Program-made: the position numbers and the translations under genes
Assembly (NCBI RefSeq): GCF_020734105.1
Contig: NZ_JAJAFR010000001.1
Span: 186,001-250,000 of the forward strand
Direction of reading: 5' to 3'
Length of the DNA: 64,000 nucleotides
Source of the DNA: Alkalihalobacillus deserti
GTDB lineage: Bacteria > Bacillota > Bacilli > Bacillales > Bacillaceae_D
The notes under the pieces: generated by a model
Database searches by the model: none
Told to the model about the DNA's origin: nothing
Seen by the model: the letters and a program-made list of their open reading frames with translations, nothing else
Shown here: one piece after another, positions 42,093 through 51,579 of the stretch
Numbering within the stretch: the first letter of the stretch is position 1
Layout: each line of letters begins with the position of its first letter

Positions 42093-42800
42093 ATGAAATT
42101 ACAATTCGATGTATTAAACAAGGAAGATTACGAAGGAATTAATAAAAAATTAGAGAGAAAAGACTCATTAGATGTCTTAAAATGGGCGTACAGCGCTTTT
42201 GGTGACAAACTCGTTTATTCCTGTAGCTTCGGAGCGGAAGGTATGGTGCTAATTGACTTGATAAGCAAGGTCAAAAAGGATGCGACCATTGTTTTTTTAG
42301 ACACTGACTTCCACTTTAAGGAAACTTATAAGCTTATTGATCAAGTTAAAGCACGTTACCCTTCATTAAATATTGAGTTAATTAAACCTGAACTAACACC
42401 CGAAGAACAAGCCAAACAGTATGGTGATCGCCTTTGGGAACGTGAACCAGATGCCTGTTGTAACATACGTAAACTAGTGCCACTTGAGCGCGAGTTAAGT
42501 CGTTATGATGCTTGGATCTCTGGATTACGCCGAGAGCAATCACCAACTCGTGTAAATACACAGTTTGTTAATCAAGACAATCGCTTCAAGTCGATTAAAA
42601 TCTGTCCATTGATCCACTGGACGGAAGAGGAAGTTTGGATGTATATCGAGCTTCATAAGCTGCCTTACAATGAATTACATGATCAAAACTTTCCGAGTAT
42701 CGGTTGTGAATACTGTACAAAACCAGTTGCAGAAGGTGAAGATCCTAGAAGTGGTCGTTGGGCTAATTCAGAAAAAACTGAATGTGGTTTGCACAGATAA
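42093..42800 (+). CDS. cysH: Phosphoadenosine/adenosine phosphosulfate reductase
   Basis: A 235-residue reductase that turns (P)APS to sulfite with thioredoxin. Motifs: [15 protein letters not shown] (phosphate loop), [15 protein letters not shown] and GCEYCTKPV provide the two cysteine pairs of a [4Fe-4S] cluster, and the catalytic cysteine is in KTECGLHR at the end. Presence of the cluster suggests APS (and possibly PAPS) as substrate, as known for B. subtilis CysH. First gene of the sulfate operon. The ATG is preceded by AAAGGGTGAGC. Confidence 0.93.
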   Translation: MKLQFDVLNKEDYEGINKKLERKDSLDVLKWAYSAFGDKLVYSCSFGAEGMVLIDLISKVKKDATIVFLDTDFHFKETYKLIDQVKARYPSLNIELIKPELTPEEQAKQYGDRLWEREPDACCNIRKLVPLERELSRYDAWISGLRREQSPTRVNTQFVNQDNRFKSIKICPLIHWTEEEVWMYIELHKLPYNELHDQNFPSIGCEYCTKPVAEGEDPRSGRWANSEKTECGLHR

Positions 42801-42880
42801 GTGACCTGCATGATGTGAGCAACATAATGTAGTCTATTTCCAAGAAGAAAATATAAAATTTAGAGAGGAAGTTAATTATT

Positions 42881-44017
42881 ATGATACAGGCACATGGAGG
42901 AAAATTAATTCAAAAATTCAATCCCAATTATGATTTTTCAAACGTAACAAAGGAAATTGGGCTAGATACGTTCTCCCTTTCAGATTTAGAGTTAATAGGA
43001 ATTGGGGCATTTAGTCCTCTAACTGGTTTTCTTGGCGAAGAAGATTATGAATCTGTCGTAGAGAAAATGCGTTTAGCCAATGGAACGGTATGGAGTATCC
43101 CTGTAACCCTGCCTGTGACAGAAGAAAAAGCAGCTGACCTTGTAATTGGCGAGCGAGCGAAACTAACGTATAATGGCGAGGTTTATGGTGTCATTGAAGT
43201 AGCGGATATTTTCACACCTAATAAAGTTGTTGAAGCAAAAAAGGTTTATCGCGCAACAGACGATCAACATCCCGGTGTTCAGAAAATGTTTGAACGTCCA
43301 AATGTATATGTTGGAGGAGAAATCACTTTGACAAAGCGCGTGAAGCATGAGCGTTTTGATTCGTACTATCTAGATCCAAGTGAAACAAGAGCAAAATTCG
43401 CAGAGCTGGGCTGGAAACGTATTGTTGGTTTTCAAACACGTAACCCTGTGCACCGTGCGCATGAATATATTCAAAAATCAGCTCTTGAGATCGTTGATGG
43501 GCTTTTCTTAAACCCGCTCGTTGGCGAGACAAAGTCAGATGATATTCCTGCAGATGTTCGAATGGAGAGCTACGAAGTGTTGTTAGAGAAGTACTATCCG
43601 CAAGATCGAGTTTTTCTAGCTGTATTTCCGGCAGCGATGCGTTATGCTGGTCCACGTGAAGCTGTATTTCATGCGATTGTTCGCCAAAATTATGGTTGCA
43701 CGCATTTTATCGTAGGTCGCGACCACGCTGGTGTGGGTGATTATTATGGGACATATGATGCGCAACTAATCTTCTCTGAATTTGAAGAAGGAGATTTAGC
43801 TATTAATCCATTATTCTTTGAGCATAGTTTCTATTGTAAAGCTTGTGGGAACATGGCTTCGACGAAAACATGCCCACATGGAAAAGAAGATCGTGTGATT
43901 TTATCAGGAACGAAGGTTCGTCAAATGCTATCGGAAGGTGTGACACCGCCACCTGAATTTAGTCGTCGTGAAGTGGTGGAAGTTCTGATACGTGGTATGC
44001 AGAAAGTACATGTTTAA
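42881..44017 (+). CDS. sat: Sulfate adenylyltransferase
   Basis: A 378-residue ATP sulfurylase making APS from sulfate and ATP. Motifs: [16 protein letters not shown] (active-site HxxH), [11 protein letters not shown], and [12 protein letters not shown] (GRDxA). C-terminal zinc-type cysteines are [15 protein letters not shown]. It matches homo-oligomeric bacterial Sat enzymes. The ATG follows AGAGAGGAAG. It lies between cysH and cysP. Confidence 0.95.
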   Translation: MIQAHGGKLIQKFNPNYDFSNVTKEIGLDTFSLSDLELIGIGAFSPLTGFLGEEDYESVVEKMRLANGTVWSIPVTLPVTEEKAADLVIGERAKLTYNGEVYGVIEVADIFTPNKVVEAKKVYRATDDQHPGVQKMFERPNVYVGGEITLTKRVKHERFDSYYLDPSETRAKFAELGWKRIVGFQTRNPVHRAHEYIQKSALEIVDGLFLNPLVGETKSDDIPADVRMESYEVLLEKYYPQDRVFLAVFPAAMRYAGPREAVFHAIVRQNYGCTHFIVGRDHAGVGDYYGTYDAQLIFSEFEEGDLAINPLFFEHSFYCKACGNMASTKTCPHGKEDRVILSGTKVRQMLSEGVTPPPEFSRREVVEVLIRGMQKVHV

Positions 44018-44035
44018 GAGGAAGGAAGAACAAAT

Positions 44036-45112
44036 ATGTTAACCATTGTCGCCATTATCATTGCCTGTTTCTTTGCGATGAATATAGGAGCAAGTGGAAC
44101 AGCTGCGGCAATGGGCCCTGCTTACGGAAGCGGAGCGATTCCTAATAAACGTAATGCTATGATCCTTGTTGGAGCATTTGCGTTCTTAGGGGCTCTAGCA
44201 GGTGGCGAAGTAGTTCGGACAATCGGGAGTGGGATCATTCCTGTTTCCATTGTTGATGTAGAGATCGTCATCATTATACTAGCAGCTGCTTGTCTTTCCT
44301 TATTTATTGCTAATTTACTTGGCATTCCTTTATCGACTAGTGAAGTGGTTGTAGGAGCGATCGTTGGTGCAGGAATCGCCTATCAATCGCTTTACTTTGA
44401 TAAATTAATCGTCATCGTATCGTTCTGGGTGATTATTCCGATTGTGGCTTTTCTGCTTGCTTTTATGTTCGGTCATCTTGTTCGTAAATTAGAAAAAAAA
44501 TATCCTGATCTAACAGGGAAGGGCAAGTGGAGAACACCTTTAGTTGTGCTTCTGATTGTAAGTGGGTGTATGGAAGCTTATGCAGCCGGAATGAATAATG
44601 TAGCCAATGCAGTTGGTCCACTTGTTGGTGCAGGATTGTTAGACATCACACCTGCCATTTTAATGGGTGGCTTTTTCGTAGCAATTGGAGCTTTGTTACT
44701 AGGAGGACGTGTCCTTGAAACAAATGGCAAGCGAATTACGAAATTAAGTCTTCTGCAAGGCAGTACAGTTTCATTAACAGGCGGTTCCTTAGTAATTACA
44801 GCATCCATTTTTGGTCTCCCTGTTCCTTTAACGCAAGTAACGACTTCAGCGATTATCGGAATAGGAACGGTAGAAGGCGGACTCCGCTTATGGCAAAAAA
44901 GTATTTTAAAACAAATTTTAAAAGTGTGGATCGTTTCACCATTGTTCTCGCTTGTCTTATCATATGGACTAATTACACTGTTTAAAGAAGGTAATTATTA
45001 TATCCTTTTTGTTTTACTAAGTGTTTTAATAGCGACAGGCGGCGCATATAGCATGTATCAAACAGCTAGAAAAGAAAGAAGATCCACCTTTGATGACGGT
45101 GGTGGAATTTAA
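44036..45112 (+). CDS. cysP: Sulfate permease CysP (PiT family)
   Basis: A 358-residue membrane protein of the inorganic phosphate transporter (PiT) family, with about ten segments. The repeated PiT motifs are present: NIGASGTAAAMGPAYGSGAI near the N-terminus and GMNNVANAVGPLVGAGLLD in the second half. In B. subtilis the CysP member transports sulfate. Its place in the cys operon supports sulfate. The ATG follows GAGGAAGG. Immediately after the stop begins the tandem repeat. Confidence 0.9.
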   Translation: MLTIVAIIIACFFAMNIGASGTAAAMGPAYGSGAIPNKRNAMILVGAFAFLGALAGGEVVRTIGSGIIPVSIVDVEIVIIILAAACLSLFIANLLGIPLSTSEVVVGAIVGAGIAYQSLYFDKLIVIVSFWVIIPIVAFLLAFMFGHLVRKLEKKYPDLTGKGKWRTPLVVLLIVSGCMEAYAAGMNNVANAVGPLVGAGLLDITPAILMGGFFVAIGALLLGGRVLETNGKRITKLSLLQGSTVSLTGGSLVITASIFGLPVPLTQVTTSAIIGIGTVEGGLRLWQKSILKQILKVWIVSPLFSLVLSYGLITLFKEGNYYILFVLLSVLIATGGAYSMYQTARKERRSTFDDGGGI

Positions 45113-45440
45113 GAGTTCGTTCAAAAAGGTCGGTTTTTACCTTTTTGAACGAACTCGAATCAATGAGCGGAACCGCTGCAGGGGTTTTAAGCCTTTTCTG
45201 AGTGGTTTTCTCAGAAGAGGCGCGCAGCGATAGAAGCCATTGAAAAAAACAAAAAGGTCGGTTTTTACCTTTTTGAACGAACTCGAATCAATGAGCGGAA
45301 CCGCTGCAGGGGTTTTAAGCCTTTTCTGAGTGGTTTTCTCAGAAGAGGCGCGCAGCGATAGAAGCCATTGAAAAAACAAAAAGGTCGGTTTTTACCTTTT
45401 TGAACGAACTCGAATCAATGAGCGGAACCGCTGCATTTTT
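45113..45440 (+). repeat. Copy B, 2.5 tandem units of the two-hairpin palindromic repeat
   Basis: Hairpin 1 (45113-45156) has perfect 18-base arms around CGGTTTTT. It is followed by CGAATCAATGAGCGGAACCG, a TTTTAA end, hairpin 2 (45191-45221) with arms GCCTTTTCTGAG and CTCAGAAGAGGC around TGGTTTT, then GCGCAGCGATAGAAGCCATTG. The unit repeats with a period of 128 then 127 bases, nearly identical, with the second and third units lacking the outer left arm of hairpin 1. It separates cysP from cysC. Confidence 0.93.
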
Positions 45441-45555
45441 AAAGCTAGTTTCCCAGTTCATCCAAGAAAATCTATTGACAAAGAATGTGAAGAAACGTAT
45501 CTTAAAGCGTAGTAAAACTATCTGAATTTTTTGTGAGCCGGGAGGGGGAGCTTTA

Positions 45556-46152
45556 ATGTCACAGCAAAATATTGTTTGGCATGAGACAACAATAAAAAAA
45601 GAAGAGCGCCAAGAAAGAAATGGCCATCGCAGTGCCATTTTATGGTTTACTGGACTTTCTGGAGCAGGCAAGTCTACACTCGCGAATGCATTAGAACAGC
45701 AGTTATTTAAACAAGGAAAAAATAGTTATGTATTAGATGGCGATAATGTTCGTCATGGTTTAAATAAAGGTCTCGGTTTTAGTGATGAGGATCGTAAAGA
45801 GAACATACGTAGAATTGGTGAGGTTGCAAAGCTTTTTGTTGATGCAGGGACAATCGTCTGTACAGCCTTTATATCACCATTTAAAGAAGATCGGAATCAA
45901 GTGCGTGAATTAGTTGAGGATCGGGAGTTTATTGAAGTGTACGTTCGCTGTTCTTTAGAAGCTTGTGAAGAACGTGATCCAAAAGGATTATATAAAAAAG
46001 CCAGAGCAGGTGAGATTTCTGAATTTACGGGTATTAGCTCACCATACGAAGAACCATCAGCACCAGAAATTATTATTGATTCAGATAAGCAGTCAGTTGA
46101 GCAATCTATTGAAACAATTCTAGCTTATCTTCAAGAGAAGAATATTCTTTAA
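45556..46152 (+). CDS. cysC: Adenylyl-sulfate kinase
   Basis: A 198-residue APS kinase making PAPS. Walker [10 protein letters not shown] (residues 33-41), [15 protein letters not shown], the lid block and [15 protein letters not shown] are family signatures. The ATG follows GGGAGGGGGAGC. It is separated from cysP by the 0.44-kb repeat region, so it may depend on readthrough or its own promoter. A terminator follows. Confidence 0.95.
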   Translation: MSQQNIVWHETTIKKEERQERNGHRSAILWFTGLSGAGKSTLANALEQQLFKQGKNSYVLDGDNVRHGLNKGLGFSDEDRKENIRRIGEVAKLFVDAGTIVCTAFISPFKEDRNQVRELVEDREFIEVYVRCSLEACEERDPKGLYKKARAGEISEFTGISSPYEEPSAPEIIIDSDKQSVEQSIETILAYLQEKNIL

Positions 46153-46199
46153 CATAAAGTGTTCTTGAACAATTTTGAGGTTTTTAAAGTATTGGGAGA

Positions 46200-46230
46200 A
46201 AGGCGTGAGAACAAATCTCACGCCTTCTGT
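46200..46230 (+). terminator. Hairpin terminator of cysC
   Basis: AAGGCGTGAGA pairs exactly with TCTCACGCCTT around a 5-base loop. It is followed by C/T-rich sequence but no long T run. Confidence 0.75.
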
Positions 46231-46300
46231 AGGTGCAATGTGTTTCGTATATGAACGACACATACACATTGAGATATAATTTCAAGGGGGAAGTTGAAGC

Positions 46301-47923
46301 ATGGGGTATGAAAAAATTTGGTCTTCGGACTTAGATAAGTTAAATAAAGACGAGCTTCGCAAGTTAGAGAAGGATGGATTAGAAATTCTAGATGATATTA
46401 ATAAATATGCAAAGGAAGGGTTTGAGTCCATTCCAAAAGAGGATTGGAGCTTATTCAAATGGGCTGGTCTTTATTTGCAAAAGCCAAAAGAAGACGGGTA
46501 TTTCATGATGCGCGTTAATATTCCATCTGGTTTAATCACAAATGAACAAGCTGAAGTATTAGCTGGCATTGGGCGAGACTACGGTCGTGATGTGATTGAT
46601 ATTACAACTCGTCAAGCAATTCAATATCACTGGCTTACAATCGAGAACCTACCTGATATATTTAAGCGGTTAGAATCAGTGGGTCTCTCGTCAGTTGGTG
46701 CCTGTGGAGATATTCCTCGTACGATAATGGGGAACCCCCTTGCAGGAATTGACCCGAATGAATTATATGATACAAGGGAGATTGTTGAGGATGTTTACCG
46801 TTTCTTCCAACGCAACCCTGACTTTTCAAATCTTCCACGTAAATTTAAAATGTCTATTTCCGGCAACATACATAATGCCGGTCATGATCGCATTAACTGT
46901 ATGTCCTTTACACCAGCTGTGAAAGAAATCGATGGTGAGGAAGTAATTGGATTCCATGTAAAAGTCGGTGGAGGACTATCAGCCAAGCCATATCTCGCAG
47001 AGGAACTGGATGTATTTGTACGTCCGGAGAAAGTAAAAGAGGTCGCTATTGCAATTGCGTCTATATACCGTGATTATGGCTATCGTGAAAAGCGTCACCG
47101 TGCCCGTTTGAAATTTTTAATCGCTGATTGGGGCGTTGAGAAGTTCAAAGAAAAACTGCAAGAATTTGTTGGCGAACTTCCGACAAAAGGAAGTTGTAAG
47201 CTTGAAAAATGGAATGGTGGCTATTTCTACGGAGTTAAGCCGCAAAAACAAGAAGGTTTAAGTTATGTAGGGTTTAATGTGCCAGTTGGTCGTATGAATT
47301 CTGACGAATGGTTCAATCTAGCTCGGATTGCAAGAGATTATGGAAATGGTGAAATTAGAACGTGTAATACGCAAAATCTTGTCATTCCTAATGTTCCGAA
47401 TGAAGAAGTTGAAGCTTTGTTACAAGAGTCTCTTTTTGATCGAATTAAATTAGAGCCCAAGCATTTCATTGGATATTCTGTTTCCTGTACAGGGATTGAG
47501 TATTGTAACTTAGCTCTTGTTGAGACAAAAGAGCGAATGAGACGTGTGGCTGAATACTTAGATGAGCACCTAGATATCGATGTCCCTGTTCGAATTCATA
47601 TGATTGGTTGTCCAAATGCTTGTGGTCAACGTCAAATTGCAGATATTGGCCTTCAAGGTGTCTTAATGAAAAACAAAGACAAGAAAATGGTTGAAGCGTT
47701 TGAATTTTATGTGGGTGGAACACTCGAGCAAGAGGTTGCTCAATTCAATAACAAACTAAAAGGAAAAATTGAAGCTGAAGAGTTAGCACCAGCTTTAACT
47801 TCATTATTACGCTACTATGAAGAAAACAAAGAGCCGAATGAAGAATTTTTTGATTTCTATAATCGGGTAGGTCATGATGCCCTTCAAACAGCGTTAGATG
47901 AAATCCTTGCAATCGCTTCATGA
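46301..47923 (+). CDS. Ferredoxin-type nitrite/sulfite reductase (sulfite reductase likely)
   Basis: A 540-residue siroheme and [4Fe-4S] hemoprotein. Cluster-siroheme ligands are CTGIEYCNLAL and GCPNACGQ (C-x5-C and C-x3-C, about residues 395-450). Two ferredoxin-like half-domains are present (KPKEDGYFMMRVNIPSG; PKQEGLSYVGFNVPVG). The family includes both nitrite and sulfite reductases. Neighbouring sulfate genes favour reduction of sulfite to sulfide. The ATG follows CAAGGGGGAAG. Its siroheme is probably made by the operon at 52-55 kb. Confidence 0.85.
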   Translation: MGYEKIWSSDLDKLNKDELRKLEKDGLEILDDINKYAKEGFESIPKEDWSLFKWAGLYLQKPKEDGYFMMRVNIPSGLITNEQAEVLAGIGRDYGRDVIDITTRQAIQYHWLTIENLPDIFKRLESVGLSSVGACGDIPRTIMGNPLAGIDPNELYDTREIVEDVYRFFQRNPDFSNLPRKFKMSISGNIHNAGHDRINCMSFTPAVKEIDGEEVIGFHVKVGGGLSAKPYLAEELDVFVRPEKVKEVAIAIASIYRDYGYREKRHRARLKFLIADWGVEKFKEKLQEFVGELPTKGSCKLEKWNGGYFYGVKPQKQEGLSYVGFNVPVGRMNSDEWFNLARIARDYGNGEIRTCNTQNLVIPNVPNEEVEALLQESLFDRIKLEPKHFIGYSVSCTGIEYCNLALVETKERMRRVAEYLDEHLDIDVPVRIHMIGCPNACGQRQIADIGLQGVLMKNKDKKMVEAFEFYVGGTLEQEVAQFNNKLKGKIEAEELAPALTSLLRYYEENKEPNEEFFDFYNRVGHDALQTALDEILAIAS

Positions 47924-48120
47924 TGTATTTATATCGATTTGAAGTTGAAACTGAGGAAAAAACGTTGCATGTGATCGTTGCTGCCAACGATCAAGAATCG
48001 GCGTTTACAACGGCTGAACAAGAAGTGGAGAAAAATTTTCTGAAGCTTCCGAGCATTTCTGCTGTTACCTTATTAGAAAAAAAACCGATTCGTCAAGCAA
48101 CAGGCTTTGTTGTTGAATAA
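47920..48120 (+). CDS. DUF3906-like small protein
   Basis: A 66-residue protein, MMYLYRFEVETEEKTLHVIV then AANDQESAFTTAEQEVEKNF, whose start overlaps the reductase stop (ATGATG over TGA). The translational coupling suggests an accessory role to the sulfite reductase. The shape and position fit DUF3906, a family I remember next to this reductase in bacilli. There is no cofactor motif. The role is unknown. Confidence 0.7.
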   Translation: MMYLYRFEVETEEKTLHVIVAANDQESAFTTAEQEVEKNFLKLPSISAVTLLEKKPIRQATGFVVE

Positions 48121-48121
48121 T

Positions 48122-48163
48122 AAAAAATCAGCCTCTCTGTTTGTTAAGAGGGCTGATTTTTTT
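48122..48163. terminator. Bidirectional intrinsic terminator
   Basis: AAAAAATCAGCC-CTCT pairs with AGAG-GGCTGATTTTTTT. It lies between the DUF3906-like gene and the convergent subtilase. Confidence 0.85.
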
Positions 48164-48192
48164 ATCTCATTAGCTCATATTAGAATCAACCA

Positions 48193-50049
48193 TTAATTTG
48201 AAATAGATTTTAAGGCAGCTGCTACATCAATCTCCCCAAAACCATAATAAGGATCATGTCCTTTTGTTCCTAGATCTTTCGCTGTTGTTCTCATTACATC
48301 ATATACTTCTTCGTTCGTTAAATCAGGTCTAAGTGAACGGATTAAAGCTGCAAGACCTGCAACATGTGGTGCAGCCATTGAAGTACCTGACATGACAACA
48401 TAGTTGTTATCAGGAAATAAACTTGGTATATGCTCACCAGGAGCTGCTACATCTACGTGTTTTCCGTAATTGGAAAAGAAAGCGCGGTTTCTTGTGTCAT
48501 CTACAGCTGCAACTGTAAATACTTCTTCGTAATTTGAGGGATACATGGGATCTTCGACATTGTCATTCCCAGAAGCTCCAACTAAAACGACATCTTGTTC
48601 ATAAGCATATGAGATGGCATCATATAATAAATCAGATGGATAGTAATCACCGAGGCTCATGTTAATCACGCCTGCACCTTGTTCGACGGCCCAATATATA
48701 CCCTTAGCTACCTCAAAGGATGAGCCTTCACCTTCGTCGTTGAGCACTTTCACAGGGAGAATGGTGCTATTAAAGGATATACCTGCAATCCCTGTTAGAT
48801 TATTCGTTAAAGCAGCCGCAACACCAGCTACATGAGTCCCGTGTCCATGTGCATCTGTATAGTTATCAGAGTCGTCAATAGCGTTGTAACCAGGTCCAAG
48901 TTTGTCTTTTATGTCTAAATGATCTCGATCGACCCCTGTATCGAGGACGGCAATCTTGACGCCTTCTCCTCCAGATAAATTCCACCCCTCATCAATTTCA
49001 ATTTGATTAAGATTCCATTGATAAGGCTCGAAAAACTCATCATTTGGTAAAGTCGTTAATACCGTTTGATTAGTCGGTTGATGATGTGGCTTAGCTTGTC
49101 TTGGTTTCTCTTTTGGTTCATTAGGTACGGTTGAAAAGATCGTAACCTGTTTTGAAATAATGAAATTCGGTTCTACGATCGCTAAATCATAATCACGTTT
49201 TAAACGCTGAATTAACTCTTCAGTTGACTCTGTGCTTGATTTAACGACGAATAAAGGGTTATTGTTTTCAACAATCACTAAATCAGGTTGATCGTTAAAC
49301 CATGTTTCTGCTACTTCGGCATGTTTAAACTTAATAACTGCTTCGTGCTCATGATAAGTTTGCTGTAACTTTTCTGGCTTTTGGTTATCAGAATGTACGA
49401 CAATTTGCCAACCTAACTCGGGCACTGTTTCGGACCGGAGATCTTCGGGGAGATCTTCGGTTGTTTCCCAATCGACTTCCGGGTCTGAGCCAGACACGAA
49501 AAAGGTTCCGTTTGCATCTGCTACAGAAGCCATATCTTTCACAAAGGATTTAACAAAGGACAAGTCTACTTCTCCTACAACAGTACGGCCATCTTTCATC
49601 TCCTCACCCATTAACATAAACTGCTCTCCGTCAATCAGATAAGGATCTGAGAATTTACTTTTCATATGGTAATGAGTCAATTTAGAGAGATCTAATCTTT
49701 TTAAATCTCCAACCTGCTCAACCACTTCACCTTTTTTAAAAATCGCAAAACCGTTAAAGTGAGGGTGTTCAGAGATTTCCTCTTTAAAGCGTGCTCGCAT
49801 TTCTTCTTCGTCTAGATCAGCGTCGGCCCACCTTTGCATTTGAGCGGATAGTTGCTTTAAAAACATAGATGTTGTAAGCGAGAGGTCTTCAGCCATTAAA
49901 TGATCCATTGCTGAAACCTCTAAATTTTGCGGAATGTTTTTTGTTTGAATGGAATAGTTGTTATCATCAATTAGGGCACGCCCTATAATCCCTAAACCAA
50001 GACCTACTATTGCAACAATTATTACTGTTTTTGCCATTCTCCACATCAT
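48193..50049 (-). CDS. Membrane-anchored subtilisin-like serine protease
   Basis: A 618-residue protease. Residues 6-26 are a membrane anchor. About residues 30-335 form an unrecognised extracellular N-terminal region, with a subtilase-propeptide-like block (FVVKSSTESTEELIQRLKRD). The peptidase S8 domain (about 340-618) has the complete triad: VLDTGVDRDHLD, GHGTHVAGV and GTSMAAPHVAG, with the oxyanion Asn in GASGNDN. The protease probably acts outside the membrane. The ATG is preceded by AAAGGGTGA. It converges with the sulfur genes and lies last in a minus-strand group with the acetyltransferase and deacetylase. Confidence 0.88.
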   Translation of the reverse strand: MMWRMAKTVIIVAIVGLGLGIIGRALIDDNNYSIQTKNIPQNLEVSAMDHLMAEDLSLTTSMFLKQLSAQMQRWADADLDEEEMRARFKEEISEHPHFNGFAIFKKGEVVEQVGDLKRLDLSKLTHYHMKSKFSDPYLIDGEQFMLMGEEMKDGRTVVGEVDLSFVKSFVKDMASVADANGTFFVSGSDPEVDWETTEDLPEDLRSETVPELGWQIVVHSDNQKPEKLQQTYHEHEAVIKFKHAEVAETWFNDQPDLVIVENNNPLFVVKSSTESTEELIQRLKRDYDLAIVEPNFIISKQVTIFSTVPNEPKEKPRQAKPHHQPTNQTVLTTLPNDEFFEPYQWNLNQIEIDEGWNLSGGEGVKIAVLDTGVDRDHLDIKDKLGPGYNAIDDSDNYTDAHGHGTHVAGVAAALTNNLTGIAGISFNSTILPVKVLNDEGEGSSFEVAKGIYWAVEQGAGVINMSLGDYYPSDLLYDAISYAYEQDVVLVGASGNDNVEDPMYPSNYEEVFTVAAVDDTRNRAFFSNYGKHVDVAAPGEHIPSLFPDNNYVVMSGTSMAAPHVAGLAALIRSLRPDLTNEEVYDVMRTTAKDLGTKGHDPYYGFGEIDVAAALKSISN

Positions 50050-50058
50050 TGGCTAGTT

Positions 50059-50619
50059 TCACCCTTTCGTTTGTTTGAAAAAATACGCCATGAAGATTTC
50101 ATGATCATAAACGCCATTAATACATACTTGGTCTTTCTGAACACCTTCTGTAACAAAGCCATATTTCTCATATAAACTTTTTGCGATCGTATTTGATTCG
50201 AAAACGGTTAAGCATAATTTGTGTAATTGGTGAAGACGACACCAATTAAGTGTGTAGTCCATAATTTGCTTTCCGATCCCTTTTCCTTGGGAATCATTAT
50301 GTAACCAAGTTCTAAATAGACCAGTATGACGCTTCATAGCTAAATCTCCTCGGATTACTCTTGCAATCCCTTTGACGTTTCCGTTAACCTCGACGACTGT
50401 ATACATATTGTCTTGAGCAGTCATTTCTTTAATGAACGCATGCTCTTCTTCAACGGTTCTTGCTTTTTCTTTTTGGATAGAGGATCCTTGTTTGATGATG
50501 GATTCAACTGAATCAATAATCTCTTTTGCATCATGCAGTTGAACGGGTCGCAAAACGACCTTTGAATGGTCTTTAGCAGTGAACGCTTTTTCTTGAGTTA
50601 GTTGCTTAACGGTGTTCAA
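50059..50619 (-). CDS. GNAT-family acetyltransferase
   Basis: A 186-residue N-acetyltransferase. The acetyl-CoA loop is DSQGKGIGKQIM (Q/RxxGxG), followed by TVFESNTIAKSLYEKYGF, typical of ribosomal-protein or small-molecule acetylases. TTG 50619 is preferred because AAGAAAGGAGA is spaced for it; the TTG at 50646 lies in the end of the upstream gene. The start overlaps the deacetylase stop by 4 bases. The substrate is unknown. Confidence 0.8.
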   Translation of the reverse strand: MNTVKQLTQEKAFTAKDHSKVVLRPVQLHDAKEIIDSVESIIKQGSSIQKEKARTVEEEHAFIKEMTAQDNMYTVVEVNGNVKGIARVIRGDLAMKRHTGLFRTWLHNDSQGKGIGKQIMDYTLNWCRLHQLHKLCLTVFESNTIAKSLYEKYGFVTEGVQKDQVCINGVYDHEIFMAYFFKQTKG

Positions 50620-51431
50620 ATAGGAGTCTCCTTTCTTGCTTGCCAAAAGCCGGAATGATCATGATCGATTTCGGTGTCTAACAAATGTGACATCGGAACA
50701 ATATTTACATGTTCCTTAGAGAAAATAGAGAGTGCATGCTCGACTCCAATGTAAGTCTCATTCCCTTTAACTCCAACATGACCGATCCCAACAGCTTTTT
50801 TGTTTTTCTTTGCGATCTTCAAAAGAGATGTCATTTGTTTAGCCACATGTTGCTGTGTTGAAAAGGTATCGTCTAAAAAAACACTTCGTTTTGCATAGGG
50901 AATATCTAATTCCTTCGCTAGTTTTGAGATGACAGAGGCTGAACTTGTTCCACTATCTACTACATATAAATTATGTTCTTTTGCCACTTCAAGTATGACC
51001 CTGATAATTCGCTCGTTTTCAACGATTTTTGAACCCATATGATTATTAATACCTTTTGCGTGAGGAACCTTTTCAATGGCTTCCATTACCCTTAATCGAA
51101 CTTCTTCGTTGGAGAGATCGCTTGTTATTGCGTTTGGTCCTAGCCAAGATGTCTTACCTTTTTTGGGTTCCATTGGCATGTGAATCATTACTTCTAGTCC
51201 TGCTTGATAGGCTCGTTCAGCTTGCTCTGTCGAGTGTTCCATAAATGGCATAATCGCCACGGTAATAGGAATGGAGCCTGATAAAAAAGATTCAACGCCT
51301 TTTACATCTCCACCGAAGTCATCAATAATAATGGCTACTTGTCCATAATCATTTGCTTGAGTGTAAGAGTGGCAAAAAAATAAAACAAAGATAAAAACAA
51401 AAAGCGAACATAGAACGAAATGTAGACGCAT
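50616..51431 (-). CDS. Divergent polysaccharide deacetylase (YibQ family)
   Basis: A 271-residue exported protein with signal peptide (LHFVLCSLFVFIFVLFFCHS) and the YibQ-type fold: VAIIIDDFGGDVKGVESFL, VMIHMPMEP, GINNHMGSK and VVDSGTSS. The metal-binding Asp-Asp and the HMP and NHMGS blocks are those of the family. The substrate, perhaps a cell-wall glycan, is unproven. The start is ATG 51431, behind AGAGGTGG; GTG 51440 overlaps it. First gene of a three-gene minus-strand operon. Confidence 0.85.
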   Translation of the reverse strand: MRLHFVLCSLFVFIFVLFFCHSYTQANDYGQVAIIIDDFGGDVKGVESFLSGSIPITVAIMPFMEHSTEQAERAYQAGLEVMIHMPMEPKKGKTSWLGPNAITSDLSNEEVRLRVMEAIEKVPHAKGINNHMGSKIVENERIIRVILEVAKEHNLYVVDSGTSSASVISKLAKELDIPYAKRSVFLDDTFSTQQHVAKQMTSLLKIAKKNKKAVGIGHVGVKGNETYIGVEHALSIFSKEHVNIVPMSHLLDTEIDHDHSGFWQARKETPI

Positions 51432-51540
51432 AGAAACCACCTCTTTTTAATTAATTTTTATATTGTTTAGTTTGTCAAAGGACGTAACGTTCTATGTTAA
51501 AAAAGATAAAATAAGCCAAGGGCTTTAAAGACAGTAAAAA

Positions 51541-51579
51541 AACACATATATTAACGAGTTTCTCGTTAATATATGTGTT
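51541..51579 (-). terminator. Intrinsic terminator of tnrA
   Basis: AACACATATATTAACGAG pairs with its exact complement around TTT, and on the minus strand is followed by a T run. It overlaps the tnrA stop codon. Confidence 0.85.

Noticed and set aside
45113..45156. Hairpin 1 of the dispersed repeat as a simple terminator
   Set aside because: In most copies the stem is not followed by a T run but by a conserved linker, and a second conserved hairpin follows.
45113..45440. CRISPR array
   Set aside because: The units are 127-128 bases, nearly identical throughout, with no short repeat alternating with unique spacers.
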